Assembly: GCF_016100975.1 (NCBI RefSeq)
Contig: NZ_JACFRN010000002.1
Coordinates: 86,656 to 150,655, forward strand
Reading direction: 5' to 3'
Source of the DNA: Lactobacillus sp. W8174
GTDB taxonomy: Bacteria > Bacillota > Bacilli > Lactobacillales > Lactobacillaceae
DNA length: 64,000 bases
Position numbers and translations under genes: made by a program. Of this stretch, positions 16,862 through 24,451 are shown in pieces (position 1 is the stretch's first letter; each line of letters opens with the position of its first letter). The notes below the pieces were generated by a model that did not search any database, was not told where the DNA came from, and was given only the letters and a program-made list of their open reading frames with translations.

Positions 16862-17686
16862 TTAAAAAAATTCTTTGATTTCCTGTTTTAAATGCCTTGC
16901 TAAATTATCAGCACCAATTTTTTCTAATAAATTAATCTGTTCTAGTGCTTCTAATTTGTGTTTTTGACAAATTGCAATTCGAGCATTAACTACAAGCAAT
17001 TTATCATACTGTCTTAGACTCTTTAATAAAGGTTTTAAACTATTTAAAGTAGCGACAGCTAACTTAAATTTGTGATGCGTCATTTGTATTATTGCCTGAT
17101 TAATTAGCGTATTAGTTTTCAGAGTTCTCATAAATGGGTAATGATTGTCTATATTTGCAATAATCTTGGAAATAATTTCGTTTGCTGTTCGATAGTCAAA
17201 AGCAAATAAGATGGAATTAAGGATTGTAATATCTGTAACTGTGAAAACTTGGAGATCACTAAGAGAGTCGAACCAGATTGGTTGGACAAGTTCTTGTGCA
17301 TGAGTATATCCCTTTGGTTTATCAACTAATAATAGAGATTTAAGGATAATGGCAATACGTTTAATATCATTATCGTTTTTGACCCAAAGGCAATCCTCTA
17401 GCAAATTTTTTATTTCGTTTTGATCAATGCTGCCGTCAAGGTTTAAAAACCGATGCAATAGCTGATTTTTGGTACTGATATGATAACCATTACTAATATA
17501 TTCAAACTCATTAGGGTTTAGACCCAATCGCTCTATTAATTTAAGTTCATTTTCGTAAGTCGTTGATAATTCAGCATTCTCAATTTTAGAAATTGTGCTG
17601 CGGTCAAACAAATCCTGTGCTAATTCTTGCTGGGTCATTTTACGTGTAGTTCTAAGTTTATGAATTGTTTTGCCAAAATTACTCAT
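16862..17686 (-). CDS. Rgg/MutR-type transcriptional regulator (XRE HTH plus helical peptide-sensing domain)
   Basis: The 274-aa protein has an XRE helix-turn-helix at residues 5-60 (MTQQELAQDLFDRSTISKIE), followed by an all-helical C-terminal region of TPR-like repeats. The length and layout are those of Rgg/MutR regulators, many of which bind short exported peptides. It is divergent from two small membrane-protein genes across about 200 nt that hold two inverted repeats. No convincing SHP-type pheromone gene is visible. It may control the two small proteins or the DUF4097 array on its other side. Confidence 0.8.
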   Translation of the reverse strand: MSNFGKTIHKLRTTRKMTQQELAQDLFDRSTISKIENAELSTTYENELKLIERLGLNPNEFEYISNGYHISTKNQLLHRFLNLDGSIDQNEIKNLLEDCLWVKNDNDIKRIAIILKSLLLVDKPKGYTHAQELVQPIWFDSLSDLQVFTVTDITILNSILFAFDYRTANEIISKIIANIDNHYPFMRTLKTNTLINQAIIQMTHHKFKLAVATLNSLKPLLKSLRQYDKLLVVNARIAICQKHKLEALEQINLLEKIGADNLARHLKQEIKEFF

Positions 17687-17720
17687 GGTTGCACTCTTTT
17701 TAAGTTTATTACTCTTAAAA

Positions 17721-17741
17721 CAATGTGCTGATTTTGCACAT
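17721..17741. promoter_or_regulatory. Inverted repeat in the regulator/membrane-protein intergenic region
   Basis: AATGTGC and GCACATT are separated by 7 nt, about 35 nt upstream of the regulator start. A second pair, GTCGTT / AACGAC (17820-17841), lies nearer the divergent gene. Either could be an operator. Confidence 0.35.
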
Positions 17742-17887
17742 TATTAATAATGATTTAATGTTATTCTTAGTTTGGAAATAAATCAATAATTATATTTGGT
17801 TTATTTCGCTGATTAAAAAGTCGTTATCTTACATAAACGACGTAAGAATATGTCTTTTATACATTTGTTTGGAAAGGAGGATAATAC

Positions 17888-18151
17888 ATGACTGAAATTA
17901 TAGCATATACAGCTTTGATCATTGCATGTTGGTGTTTGGGTAAAATCTATAAAGATAATCCAATAATCAAAATTCTTAGAACAAATAGGGGAATGGTGTT
18001 GATATTAGCCTCCGTTGCCTTATTAGCCTACGAATTAGTAGTACATAATTTTCAATTTGGTCAAATTTTACCGTCTTTTTATTCTGTAATAGTTTTGCTT
18101 ATTTTGTTAGGCTTCTTTTATATGTTTAAAGATCGTCGGGCAACAAAGTAA
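17888..18151 (+). CDS. Small membrane protein, three predicted helices
   Basis: I do not recognise this 87-aa protein. Hydrophobic segments fall at about residues 3-20, 36-52 and 62-80, with a basic C terminus KDRRATK. An excellent AAAGGAGG site precedes the ATG. It is co-directional with another small membrane protein 27 nt downstream and divergent from the Rgg-type regulator, an arrangement seen for bacteriocin-immunity or peptide-processing accessory proteins. That role is speculation. Confidence 0.65.
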   Translation: MTEIIAYTALIIACWCLGKIYKDNPIIKILRTNRGMVLILASVALLAYELVVHNFQFGQILPSFYSVIVLLILLGFFYMFKDRRATK

Positions 18152-18178
18152 ACGATAAAGTATTTATGAGGTAAAACA

Positions 18179-18433
18179 ATGTTGTGGATTATGGTTTTAC
18201 TTCTTGTATTATTTGCTGGAATGGAATATGCAGGAAGAGAGCAACTGCAAGCTCTTAACAGAATTTTTGCGGGTGTAGCGGTTGCAATTATTGTTATACC
18301 CCCAGTTGCATCTTACTTGCTATTTAAGAATTTCACTGCTTTAAACAGTGTCAGCATTCTTCTTGGAGTAGTTCAGGTATGTGCACTAGCAGCAGTATAT
18401 TTTATATTCAGAAAAGTTGCTTTGAACGATTAG
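18179..18433 (+). CDS. Small membrane protein, second of a pair
   Basis: The 84-aa protein has three hydrophobic stretches (residues 2-15, 28-48 and 58-78) and no recognisable family motif. GAGG lies 8 nt before the ATG, and a terminator follows, so the two small genes form a bicistronic unit. The two proteins are similar in size and topology but not obviously in sequence. Confidence 0.65.
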   Translation: MLWIMVLLLVLFAGMEYAGREQLQALNRIFAGVAVAIIVIPPVASYLLFKNFTALNSVSILLGVVQVCALAAVYFIFRKVALND

Positions 18434-18479
18434 TTATTAAAAGCATAAAATAATTTGTAATAAGAATTTTAACGTTAAA

Positions 18480-18528
18480 GTGCTTCTATTAAATAGATTT
18501 GTAATCTAATTATAAGAAGCATTTTTTC
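18480..18528 (+). terminator. Terminator of the two-gene membrane-protein unit
   Basis: The stem GTGCTTCT / AGAAGCAT encloses an inner AGATT / AATCT stem and is followed by TTTTTT. Confidence 0.7.
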
Positions 18529-18656
18529 TATGATAAAAATAAAGCTATTTAACTTTGATAAAAATTAAAATAAGCCTTTTTAATACATGTATAGTAATAA
18601 TGTGCTATTATCAAAGTGACAAAATAATAATCCAAATTTAAGAACAGGTGATAGCC

Positions 18657-19646
18657 ATGATTCAGTGCAATAAAAAAATTAATTTACTACACAAATTAAG
18701 GAACATGTCTTTTTCGAGTTTACCTTGTAGCAAGATTAAAGAAATTAATGACATTGACTTAACAAAATTTAATGCAATTGGCTATATGGGGAGAAATTCT
18801 TCTTATTTATATTCTACTCATAATGGCGAAATATTATGCACAGGATCTGTTAAAACCCAATCTGCACCTCATGTAAAGCAAGTATTTGAAGATATTCAAG
18901 ATTTTTTTACCCAAGCAGGTCATAAACTCCTTATTGTTGTAGAAGAGGATTACGTCTTAAAAGATATGCAAAAAGCAGACTTTGAAAATCAAAATACGAT
19001 TCTCAATAGAATGAAAGAAAATGGCTGCAAAATTATTGGGGCAGCAGAATATCACAGCAGGTTTGGTTTTAAAGTTCCCAATAATACCCCGCCTCTAAAT
19101 GAACAAGAAAAAAGAATTGTTTATTGCTTATATGACGGAAAATGTGCTTATTGTGGTAAAGATCTTTGTTTTACTGATAGTCAAATAGATCATATTGTTC
19201 CTAAAAAAGAGGGCGGCAATGATTATTATAAAAACTGGGCATTAGTTTGTGAGCCTTGCAACGAAAAAAAGTCTAATAGGATTTTTGGCGATCCTGAGGA
19301 ATGTATCGGGGAGAAAGGAAAAAACTACATAAGAAGGTTAAGTGAGTGTTACCACTTTTATAAAGCAAAAATAGATAATGGTGAAAGATATAGCTTAGTT
19401 AGAGAACAAAAAAATTTTGGCTTTAGAAAATACTTTACCATTTATAAAAAAGTAGATGATAAATATGTAAATAGGGATAATAAAAACGGTGGTTATCAGT
19501 TCATTATAAATACAGTTAACAAAGATAATCTTGAGGAAATAAAAGAAAATGGGAACGAAATATCTGGAAAAGAAATAGAAAACGCGCTGGATCCTAAGGG
19601 AACGGATATATGTGGAACATCTAAGATAGATAATTGGCTGAGTTAA
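18657..19646 (+). CDS. HNH endonuclease-domain protein with unrecognised N-terminal region
   Basis: The 329-aa protein has a C-terminal-half HNH nuclease: a zinc pair CAYC (Cys163, Cys166), the catalytic DH (SQIDHIVPKKEGG), a central Asn (YKNWALVC) and the second zinc pair CEPC followed by NEKKSNR. Residues 1-145 match nothing I know and include a possible mixed alpha/beta fold (HKLLIVVEEDYVLK). The ATG was preferred to an upstream GTG because AGGTG lies 7 nt before it. It stands alone with its own terminator. It could be a homing-type, restriction or defence nuclease. No intein, intron or methylase is nearby. Confidence 0.75.
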   Translation: MIQCNKKINLLHKLRNMSFSSLPCSKIKEINDIDLTKFNAIGYMGRNSSYLYSTHNGEILCTGSVKTQSAPHVKQVFEDIQDFFTQAGHKLLIVVEEDYVLKDMQKADFENQNTILNRMKENGCKIIGAAEYHSRFGFKVPNNTPPLNEQEKRIVYCLYDGKCAYCGKDLCFTDSQIDHIVPKKEGGNDYYKNWALVCEPCNEKKSNRIFGDPEECIGEKGKNYIRRLSECYHFYKAKIDNGERYSLVREQKNFGFRKYFTIYKKVDDKYVNRDNKNGGYQFIINTVNKDNLEEIKENGNEISGKEIENALDPKGTDICGTSKIDNWLS

Positions 19647-19715
19647 ATTTGGAATTAATAAAATTTAAAGGAAATTTTTCTACTAATTAGAATAGCTTAT
19701 CAATATATAGTTAAG

Positions 19716-19754
19716 GACTGGTTATCATTATGCAAATGATAGCCAGTCATTTTT
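19716..19754 (+). terminator. Terminator of the HNH gene
   Basis: The 14-bp stem GACTGGTTATCATT / AATGATAGCCAGTC (one G-T pair) is followed by T residues. Confidence 0.8.
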
Positions 19755-19817
19755 ATATGTTGCTTTTTTAATAAAATGAATTATTATTTGGTCAATATTG
19801 TAAATGAGGTGGCAATA

Positions 19818-20180
19818 ATGACTAAGAAAGTAAAATTGGTTATATTTACATGTATTGTTGCCGTTTGTCTTTTTTTATTTTACTATTGGTCATCAAATGA
19901 CTATGTACCTGACGTAGCACAGTACCAGGTTAATCACATAATAAGGAATCACGATACACGAGAAATTAACCAAGTAGCAACTAATAGAAAAACAGCGAAA
20001 TTTTTACATTCTCTTAAAACAAGTGATCGCTGCCAGAAAATTAGCGAGTTTCAAGGTGGAACTAAAGAACGGGGCTATTATGTTGTAAGTATCAAAAATA
20101 AAGCTGTTGGGATTTATATGCAAAAAAAATCCAATTCGTTTTGGAATTGGAAATTAAAAAGTATCGCATGTTTTGATTGA
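19818..20180 (+). CDS. Small exported or membrane-anchored protein of unknown function
   Basis: The 120-aa protein begins MTKKVKLVIFTCIVAVCLFL. One N-terminal hydrophobic helix (residues 7-22) is followed by a soluble extracytoplasmic domain with two cysteines (in SDRCQK and SIACFD) that could form a disulphide. The start was chosen because GAGGTGG lies 7 nt upstream; a farther ATG has no site. No family recognised. The gene converges on a small membrane-protein gene. Confidence 0.6.
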   Translation: MTKKVKLVIFTCIVAVCLFLFYYWSSNDYVPDVAQYQVNHIIRNHDTREINQVATNRKTAKFLHSLKTSDRCQKISEFQGGTKERGYYVVSIKNKAVGIYMQKKSNSFWNWKLKSIACFD

Positions 20181-20226
20181 GCTGTTGCAGTACTTTTTAT
20201 TTACTACTTTTCCTGGAACCAATAGG

Positions 20227-20568
20227 TTAAAATAGGATAAAAAATAAGTATGCATCAATCTGTGGAATATACGAAGTTAGATTATTCCTATCAAAAATTA
20301 ATACTAGAAGCGAAAATGCCAAAGCTGCTAAAATTAAGTATTTGCAAAACTTTTCTCCGCCATCCAGATTAGCTTTTTGAATAATTTTTACAGGGTGGGT
20401 GGTTTTAATGAAAATAGTGCCTAGCACTAATATTACACCAAAGAAAAAGTAAGTATATATAGCTATCTTATCTTTGTGATAATAAATAAAAAGAATACCA
20501 ATTAAAAATTGTAAAATGCCCATTAAGAATAAGGCGATTTTCGGATTAAGTTTATACTTCAGCATCAT
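20227..20568 (-). CDS. Small four-helix membrane protein of unknown function
   Basis: The 113-aa protein has hydrophobic segments at about residues 10-28, 34-50, 72-90 and 97-113. GAAAGG precedes two adjacent ATG codons, either of which may be used. No motif points to a function. It lies beside a duplicated segment at 20644-20787. Confidence 0.55.
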   Translation of the reverse strand: MMLKYKLNPKIALFLMGILQFLIGILFIYYHKDKIAIYTYFFFGVILVLGTIFIKTTHPVKIIQKANLDGGEKFCKYLILAALAFSLLVLIFDRNNLTSYIPQIDAYLFFILF

Positions 20569-20643
20569 TTGAACCTTTCAAATTAAATTTAATAAGGCTA
20601 CGCAATAAAAAAATTAATCTTTTTACTGTATAGACTTAAATTT

Positions 20644-20787
20644 TATTTTATCATTAAATTATAATAATATTAAAACATTATTATAATATTTTATTAAAAA
20701 CATTATGATGCTAAATTATTTTAAAAGGAGCAAAATAATGAGAATTAATGTATTACAACACACGCCAAACGAAGGCCCTGGTTCAAT
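20644..20787 (+). repeat. Duplicated upstream and 5' end of the amidotransferase gene, copy 1
   Basis: It matches 22481-22619 through the AT-rich leader, the AAAGGAG site and the first 17 codons. It then diverges abruptly after GGTTCAAT. Confidence 0.8.
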
Positions 20788-20818
20788 ATATAGCCGAATA
20801 ATAAAAAATTTGTATTAA
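20738..20818 (+). pseudogene. Truncated 5' fragment of the glutamine amidotransferase gene
   Basis: It reads MRINVLQHTPNEGPGSI and then runs into unrelated residues and a stop (26 codons). The intact gene 1.8 kb downstream begins MRVNVLQHTPNEGPGSI. The ribosome site is intact, so it may still be translated as a 26-aa peptide, but it is best seen as a remnant left when the exporter gene came to lie between the two copies. Confidence 0.75.
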
Positions 20819-20820
20819 GT

Positions 20821-22431
20821 TTATTTATTCTGTTCTAAAAGAGTGTTGTCTTGCAACACGTAATGTTTAAAGTTATTGTCTTTAAATATATGCTCATCGT
20901 AATGGTGTGCAATTTCCAACACAGTGCAGTTCAACCTGTTTATTACTTGTTGCACTTTTTTACCTGTTTCATTATCTAAAGCCGAGGTGGCCTCATCTAC
21001 TAAAATAATCTTTTTACGGTAAATCAGTGCACGAGCAATTTCAATTCTTTGCTTTTGTCCACCTGACAGATTGGCGCCATTTTCACCATACTTTTTGTCT
21101 AAACAATTATCACCTAGTTCTGCTAATAACCCGACTGCTTTTAGTGCTTTCAAGCATTCTTCATCCGAAAACTCTTTACCTAGAGTCAGATTAAGACGCA
21201 AAGTGTCATTGAACATGAATGGACTCTGAGCAATATAAGCAAGTTCACCAGAACCAGCGATATTTTTAACTACTTGAGAACCATCTTGAAGAAAAATTTG
21301 TCCGCTTGTAGGTTTAATGAAGCCTTCTATTAAGTTGAAGATTGTTGATTTGCCTGCACCGGATTTACCAGTAATTAAAATTTTGGTTCTGAATGGAATT
21401 GTTAAACTTAAATTTGTCAAAATCACCTTTTTGTCATTGTAAGCAAAACTGACATCATCTATCTTGATGCTAGGAGAATTAAGGTGACTATTCTTGTTTT
21501 CTGCAAATTCAAGCGAATACAGTTTGAGACTTTTACGAATATTTTCTGTTGTCTTCATCTCATTTAGGCATTGTGCGGCATTTCTCAGGGGCCCAACGAC
21601 ACGGTCACTGGCTAAGAAAATGGCGATAATAGCTGCTGGTTCGGCCTGACCATTGATAACAAAAAACAAACCTGCACCAAGAGGAAGAATAAAACTCAAT
21701 GCAGAAAGAATGGCGCTGAGAAAAATGGCCCAAGCTTGATAGTCATTCATCTTTTTGTAAGAATTTTCTGTTTGCTGCAAGTAGTTTTCTGTATCTGCAA
21801 ACATTGTTTTTTCAGCTAAATAAGTTTTAATTGTGCGAATACCATTAAACAAGTCGGTTACTTTACCTAAATAAGTGCTGCTGCTTTTTTGCCAAGCTTC
21901 AGAGGAATCACTTAATACTTTGCCAAAAATTTTGGATGAAAGCATTGGCAGCAGTGAAAACAAAATGAATAAAATCCCAATTGCAAAATTAAGCCAAAGA
22001 ATATAAAAGCTGGATATTACAGCCATCAAAATGGCGCCACACAATTCAAAAAAATTTTTAAAATAATTAGTTTCAATCAACTTGAAGTCATTAAAAATCT
22101 TTGAAACATTATCTGAAGCAACTGCTGCAAAGTCAGGGTTAACTATCTGACCGTAAACAAAACTGTCTTTTATTTTGATATTCATTAATTTGATTGCCTG
22201 ATTGATCCAGATTTGCTTTAGGGTCATGGCGAAATAAACTAATCCCAGAGCCAGCAAACTGCTAATGATATACAACACTGCTTTTATAGCGGGTGTATGG
22301 CGGTTGAAAAGTGTCACATTTGAAACTACTGATGATAAAACCACGCCATCAAAAGAATAAATTATAGTTGCAATTAGAATTCCCAATAATAATGACTTAG
22401 GTAGTGTTTTAAAAAAAGTTTTGAAAGACAT
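20821..22431 (-). CDS. Fused exporter-type ABC transporter, paralogue of the 1.1-kb transporter
   Basis: The 536-aa protein begins MSFKTFFKTLPKSLL. It has a six-helix membrane domain (about residues 10-280), then an ATPase with Walker A GKSGAGKST, signature LSGGQKQR and Walker B IILVDEATSALD, and the phrase NLTLGKEFSDEE shared with its paralogue at 1091. I preferred this start because AGGAG lies 8 nt upstream; two earlier in-frame ATGs would give a longer tail and sit on the duplicated sequence. No peptidase domain is present. It is divergent from the amidotransferase gene and lies precisely between two copies of that gene's 5' end. Confidence 0.85.
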   Translation of the reverse strand: MSFKTFFKTLPKSLLLGILIATIIYSFDGVVLSSVVSNVTLFNRHTPAIKAVLYIISSLLALGLVYFAMTLKQIWINQAIKLMNIKIKDSFVYGQIVNPDFAAVASDNVSKIFNDFKLIETNYFKNFFELCGAILMAVISSFYILWLNFAIGILFILFSLLPMLSSKIFGKVLSDSSEAWQKSSSTYLGKVTDLFNGIRTIKTYLAEKTMFADTENYLQQTENSYKKMNDYQAWAIFLSAILSALSFILPLGAGLFFVINGQAEPAAIIAIFLASDRVVGPLRNAAQCLNEMKTTENIRKSLKLYSLEFAENKNSHLNSPSIKIDDVSFAYNDKKVILTNLSLTIPFRTKILITGKSGAGKSTIFNLIEGFIKPTSGQIFLQDGSQVVKNIAGSGELAYIAQSPFMFNDTLRLNLTLGKEFSDEECLKALKAVGLLAELGDNCLDKKYGENGANLSGGQKQRIEIARALIYRKKIILVDEATSALDNETGKKVQQVINRLNCTVLEIAHHYDEHIFKDNNFKHYVLQDNTLLEQNK

Positions 22432-22480
22432 TGCATTCTCCTGGTACATTGGAATATAAAAAGCTTTAATTAAATTAAAC

Positions 22481-22619
22481 TTCATTTTATCATTAAATTA
22501 TATTAAATTATTATTTGAATATTTTAGTAAAAACACTGTGGTGCTAATTTATTTTAAAGGAGCAAAGTGATGAGAGTTAACGTTTTACAACACACGCCAA
22601 ACGAAGGCCCCGGTTCAAT
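22481..22619 (+). repeat. Duplicated upstream and 5' end of the amidotransferase gene, copy 2
   Basis: This is the functional copy, containing the leader, ribosome site and first codons of the intact gene. It matches 20644-20787. Confidence 0.8.
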
Positions 22620-23235
22620 TCAGGAATGGGCCGACCTGCATCAGCATGACTTTTATGTATATCATCCCTATCAGTTTGGTATTTTGCCTGAAGCTGCCAC
22701 AACAGATTTACTAGTTATTTTGGGTGGTCCTATGAGTCCAAATGATGATCTGTCATGGATTAAGCAGGAACGGCAGTTAATTAAGCAGCTATTCCGGGAG
22801 AAAAAGCCAGTTTTAGGAGTATGCTTTGGCGCTCAACAAATTGTTAAAACTTTAGGCTATCAGGTTAAAAAGGCGTCGGTTAAAGAAGTAGGCTGGGGTC
22901 CAGTCAAATTGCAATCTCAACTAATAAACGACTTGCCTGAAAAATTGCAAGTATTGCATTGGCACGAAGAAATGTTTGAAATACCAGATGAAGCTGAGGT
23001 CTTATTTGCCAATGATAATTTACAAAATCAGGGTTTTGTCTTGGGAAAACAAGCTGTTGGTTTGCAGTTTCATTTAGAACCAGAAACAGATAATATCAAA
23101 GAAATTGTGGTCAACGACGCGCAATATCTATCCGGTTCGGTGTTGAAACAAACAGCTAAGCAAATTATTGAGCATCCTGTTCCTAAGGAAAATAAAAGGG
23201 CAATGTTTCGCATTTTAGATTATTTGACAGAATAA
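22570..23235 (+). CDS. Class I glutamine amidotransferase (GuaA N-terminal-like), stand-alone
   Basis: The 221-aa protein has the triad of class I amidotransferases: nucleophile Cys85 in VLGVCFGAQQ, and His168 with Glu170 in QFHLEPE. It also has the oxyanion phrase LVILGGPMSP. It is a single-domain GATase like those annotated as GMP-synthase-like. It may transfer ammonia to an unknown acceptor or act as a gamma-glutamyl hydrolase. ATG at 22570 is chosen over the adjacent GTG because AGGAG lies 7 nt upstream and the duplicated copy has ATA at the GTG position. Confidence 0.85.
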   Translation: MRVNVLQHTPNEGPGSIQEWADLHQHDFYVYHPYQFGILPEAATTDLLVILGGPMSPNDDLSWIKQERQLIKQLFREKKPVLGVCFGAQQIVKTLGYQVKKASVKEVGWGPVKLQSQLINDLPEKLQVLHWHEEMFEIPDEAEVLFANDNLQNQGFVLGKQAVGLQFHLEPETDNIKEIVVNDAQYLSGSVLKQTAKQIIEHPVPKENKRAMFRILDYLTE

Positions 23236-23520
23236 ATAATTTAGATATAGAAAATTTGTTTTAAAGAGTGTCGCTTTATTTGTTCCCATAACTTTAATTG
23301 CTATACTACGAGAAACGAACTATCTGCTGGGGCAGACCTTACTTCAAAATTATAAACGGCAGATACCATGGCAGAGGCATGATTAGCATTTGGGGCGTGC
23401 ATTAATAAGTATTGTAACTACTGAAATAACCTTCAAAATAAAAACCAAACCATTTTAGTGGCCTGGTGTATATGATTATAGGTAATTTTTCTAAAATCTG
23501 GTTAATATTTGAGATTGGTT

Positions 23521-23529
23521 TGTTATAAT
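23521..23529 (+). promoter_or_regulatory. Extended -10 promoter of the type I toxin mRNA
   Basis: TGTTATAAT provides a TGn-extended consensus -10 element. The -35 region is weak. Transcription would start near 23536, about 110 nt before the toxin start. Confidence 0.6.
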
Positions 23530-23644
23530 TTAATTAGCGTAGAAAAGTTAAAAGGACGGTAGCTGCCGCTTTCATGAAGGAAGTGAGGCCTATGAACAAT
23601 TTTGATTCATACTTCAGTCTCCCAAAAGAAAGGAGCAGCAGTTG

Positions 23645-23737
23645 ATGAGCACTGCCGAAGCGTTAAGTTTAATGCTTAACTTTGGCATGTTTATCTTGAC
23701 CTTGTTAATGTTTATTGACAAGCATCATGATAAATAA
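23645..23737 (+). CDS. Holin-like type I toxin peptide (Fst/Hol_Tox class)
   Basis: The 30-aa peptide begins MSTAEALSLMLNFGMFILTL. A single hydrophobic helix (residues 7-23) is followed by the charged tail DKHHDK. This is the form of the short holin-like toxins of Firmicutes (S/T-x-E-AL-x-LM-x-FGMF). AAAGGAG lies 9 nt upstream of the ATG. The terminator immediately downstream is shared with an antisense RNA on the minus strand. Such peptides depolarise membranes when the antisense RNA is lost. The 3' eight codons are repeated in the tandem copy 354 bp downstream. Confidence 0.8.
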   Translation: MSTAEALSLMLNFGMFILTLLMFIDKHHDK

Positions 23738-23744
23738 TCGCATC

Positions 23745-23778
23745 AAAAAACCGTCCTAGATACTAGCTGGGCGGTTTT
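23745..23778. terminator. Bidirectional terminator shared by toxin mRNA and antitoxin RNA
   Basis: The stem AAACCGTCC / GGGCGGTTT has a 12-nt loop and is flanked by A6 and T4. A nearly identical copy at 24098-24132 serves the second antisense RNA. Confidence 0.8.
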
Positions 23779-23867
23779 AATGTAAAACTAATATAAGCGC
23801 AGCTACCGTCCTTTGTGGCGGCTCTACGTGAGGAAGGCTTATTGAGGTAAGTCTTCCTTTTTCTTAC
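23745..23867 (-). ncRNA. Antisense antitoxin RNA, copy 1
   Basis: A minus-strand promoter (TTGCAC, 17 nt, TGC-TAAAAT) directs an RNA of about 120 nt that ends at the bidirectional hairpin AAACCGTCC / GGGCGGTTT shared with the toxin mRNA. This convergent layout with a common terminator is that of the Fst/par family. The region equivalent to 23815-23838 is a degenerate direct repeat of the toxin 5' leader, which would give a second pairing site. Confidence 0.7.
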
Positions 23868-23873
23868 AACTGT

Positions 23874-23902
23874 ATTTTAGCATGAATACCTTTATGGTGC
23901 AA
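23874..23902 (-). promoter_or_regulatory. Promoter of antitoxin RNA copy 1
   Basis: TTGCAC, 17-nt spacer, TAAAAT with an upstream TGC extension on the minus strand; much stronger by consensus than the toxin promoter. Confidence 0.75.
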
Positions 23903-24040
23903 TTAAGTATTAGAGCAGAATTCATAGCGTAAAAGAATACAATGCATTTTAAATTTCAAAGCTAGCATTAATTTAACAATATGCAGTTAATTTTACGCAC
24001 TAAGCAAAACTGCCTTGAACAGACATATCTTGCTCACACA

Positions 24041-24066
24041 AAAACCGTTTCGTTAGAAACGGTTTT
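24041..24066. terminator. Duplicated hairpin terminator
   Basis: The stem AAAACCGTTTC / GAAACGGTTTT has a 4-nt loop. It is the repeat-unit copy of the hairpin at 24387-24412, which terminates the deoxyribosyltransferase operon. Confidence 0.6.
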
Positions 24067-24097
24067 TATTGACAAGCATCATGATAAATAATCGCAT

Positions 24098-24226
24098 CAA
24101 AAACCCGTCCTAGATACTAGCTGGGCGGTTTTAATGTAAAACAAAAAATATTATAAGCGCAGTTACCGTCCTTTGTGGCGGCTCTACGTGAGGAAGACTT
24201 ATGGCGTAAGTCTTCCTTTTTCTTAC
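24098..24226 (-). ncRNA. Antisense antitoxin RNA, copy 2
   Basis: It has the same design as copy 1. The promoter retains TTGCAC, a 17-nt spacer and an extended TAGAAT, and the shared terminator hairpin is intact. Substitutions relative to copy 1 include C to T inside the GCAGCTACCGTCCTTT segment, and the flank of the terminator differs, so pairing with the single toxin mRNA may be weaker. Confidence 0.6.
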
Positions 24227-24232
24227 ATATGT

Positions 24233-24261
24233 ATTCTAGCATGGATACCTTTATGGTGCAA
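24233..24261 (-). promoter_or_regulatory. Promoter of antitoxin RNA copy 2
   Basis: TTGCAC, 17-nt spacer, TAGAAT on the minus strand, conserved from copy 1 with one change in the -10 element. Confidence 0.65.
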
Positions 24262-24386
24262 TTAAGTATTATAGAGCAATATTAATAAAGACATTTTAAA
24301 TTTTAAAGCTAGCATTAATTTAACAATATGCAGTTAATCTTACGCACTAAGCTAAAGTGCCTTGAACAATCATAGCTTGCTCACAC

Positions 24387-24412
24387 AAAAACCGTTTCGC
24401 TAGAAACGGTTT
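24387..24412 (-). terminator. Terminator of the phosphatase-deoxyribosyltransferase operon
   Basis: The stem GAAACGGTTTT / AAAACCGTTTC with a 4-nt loop lies 40 nt beyond the ndt stop, with T residues on the minus strand. Confidence 0.75.
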
Positions 24413-24451
24413 TTATATGTCTTATTTAATTTTGCTTAAACACAGCTCTGT

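Larger units (their letters stand above)
23711..24064. repeat. Tandem repeat unit 1 (354 bp)
   Basis: It starts inside the toxin gene at TTTATTGACAAGCATCATG, includes the toxin tail, terminator and antisense-RNA gene, and ends with an AAAACCGTTTC hairpin. The next unit begins immediately. Confidence 0.9.
24065..24416. repeat. Tandem repeat unit 2
   Basis: It matches unit 1 with scattered substitutions and small indels. It contains only the last eight toxin codons, so the toxin is single-copy while the antisense RNA gene is doubled. Confidence 0.9.

Noticed and set aside
17850..17891. 13-aa frame (MSFIHLFGKEDNT) as an Rgg pheromone
   Set aside because: It has no ribosome site and overlaps the next gene's Shine-Dalgarno and start codon; it lacks the hydrophobic pattern of SHP peptides.
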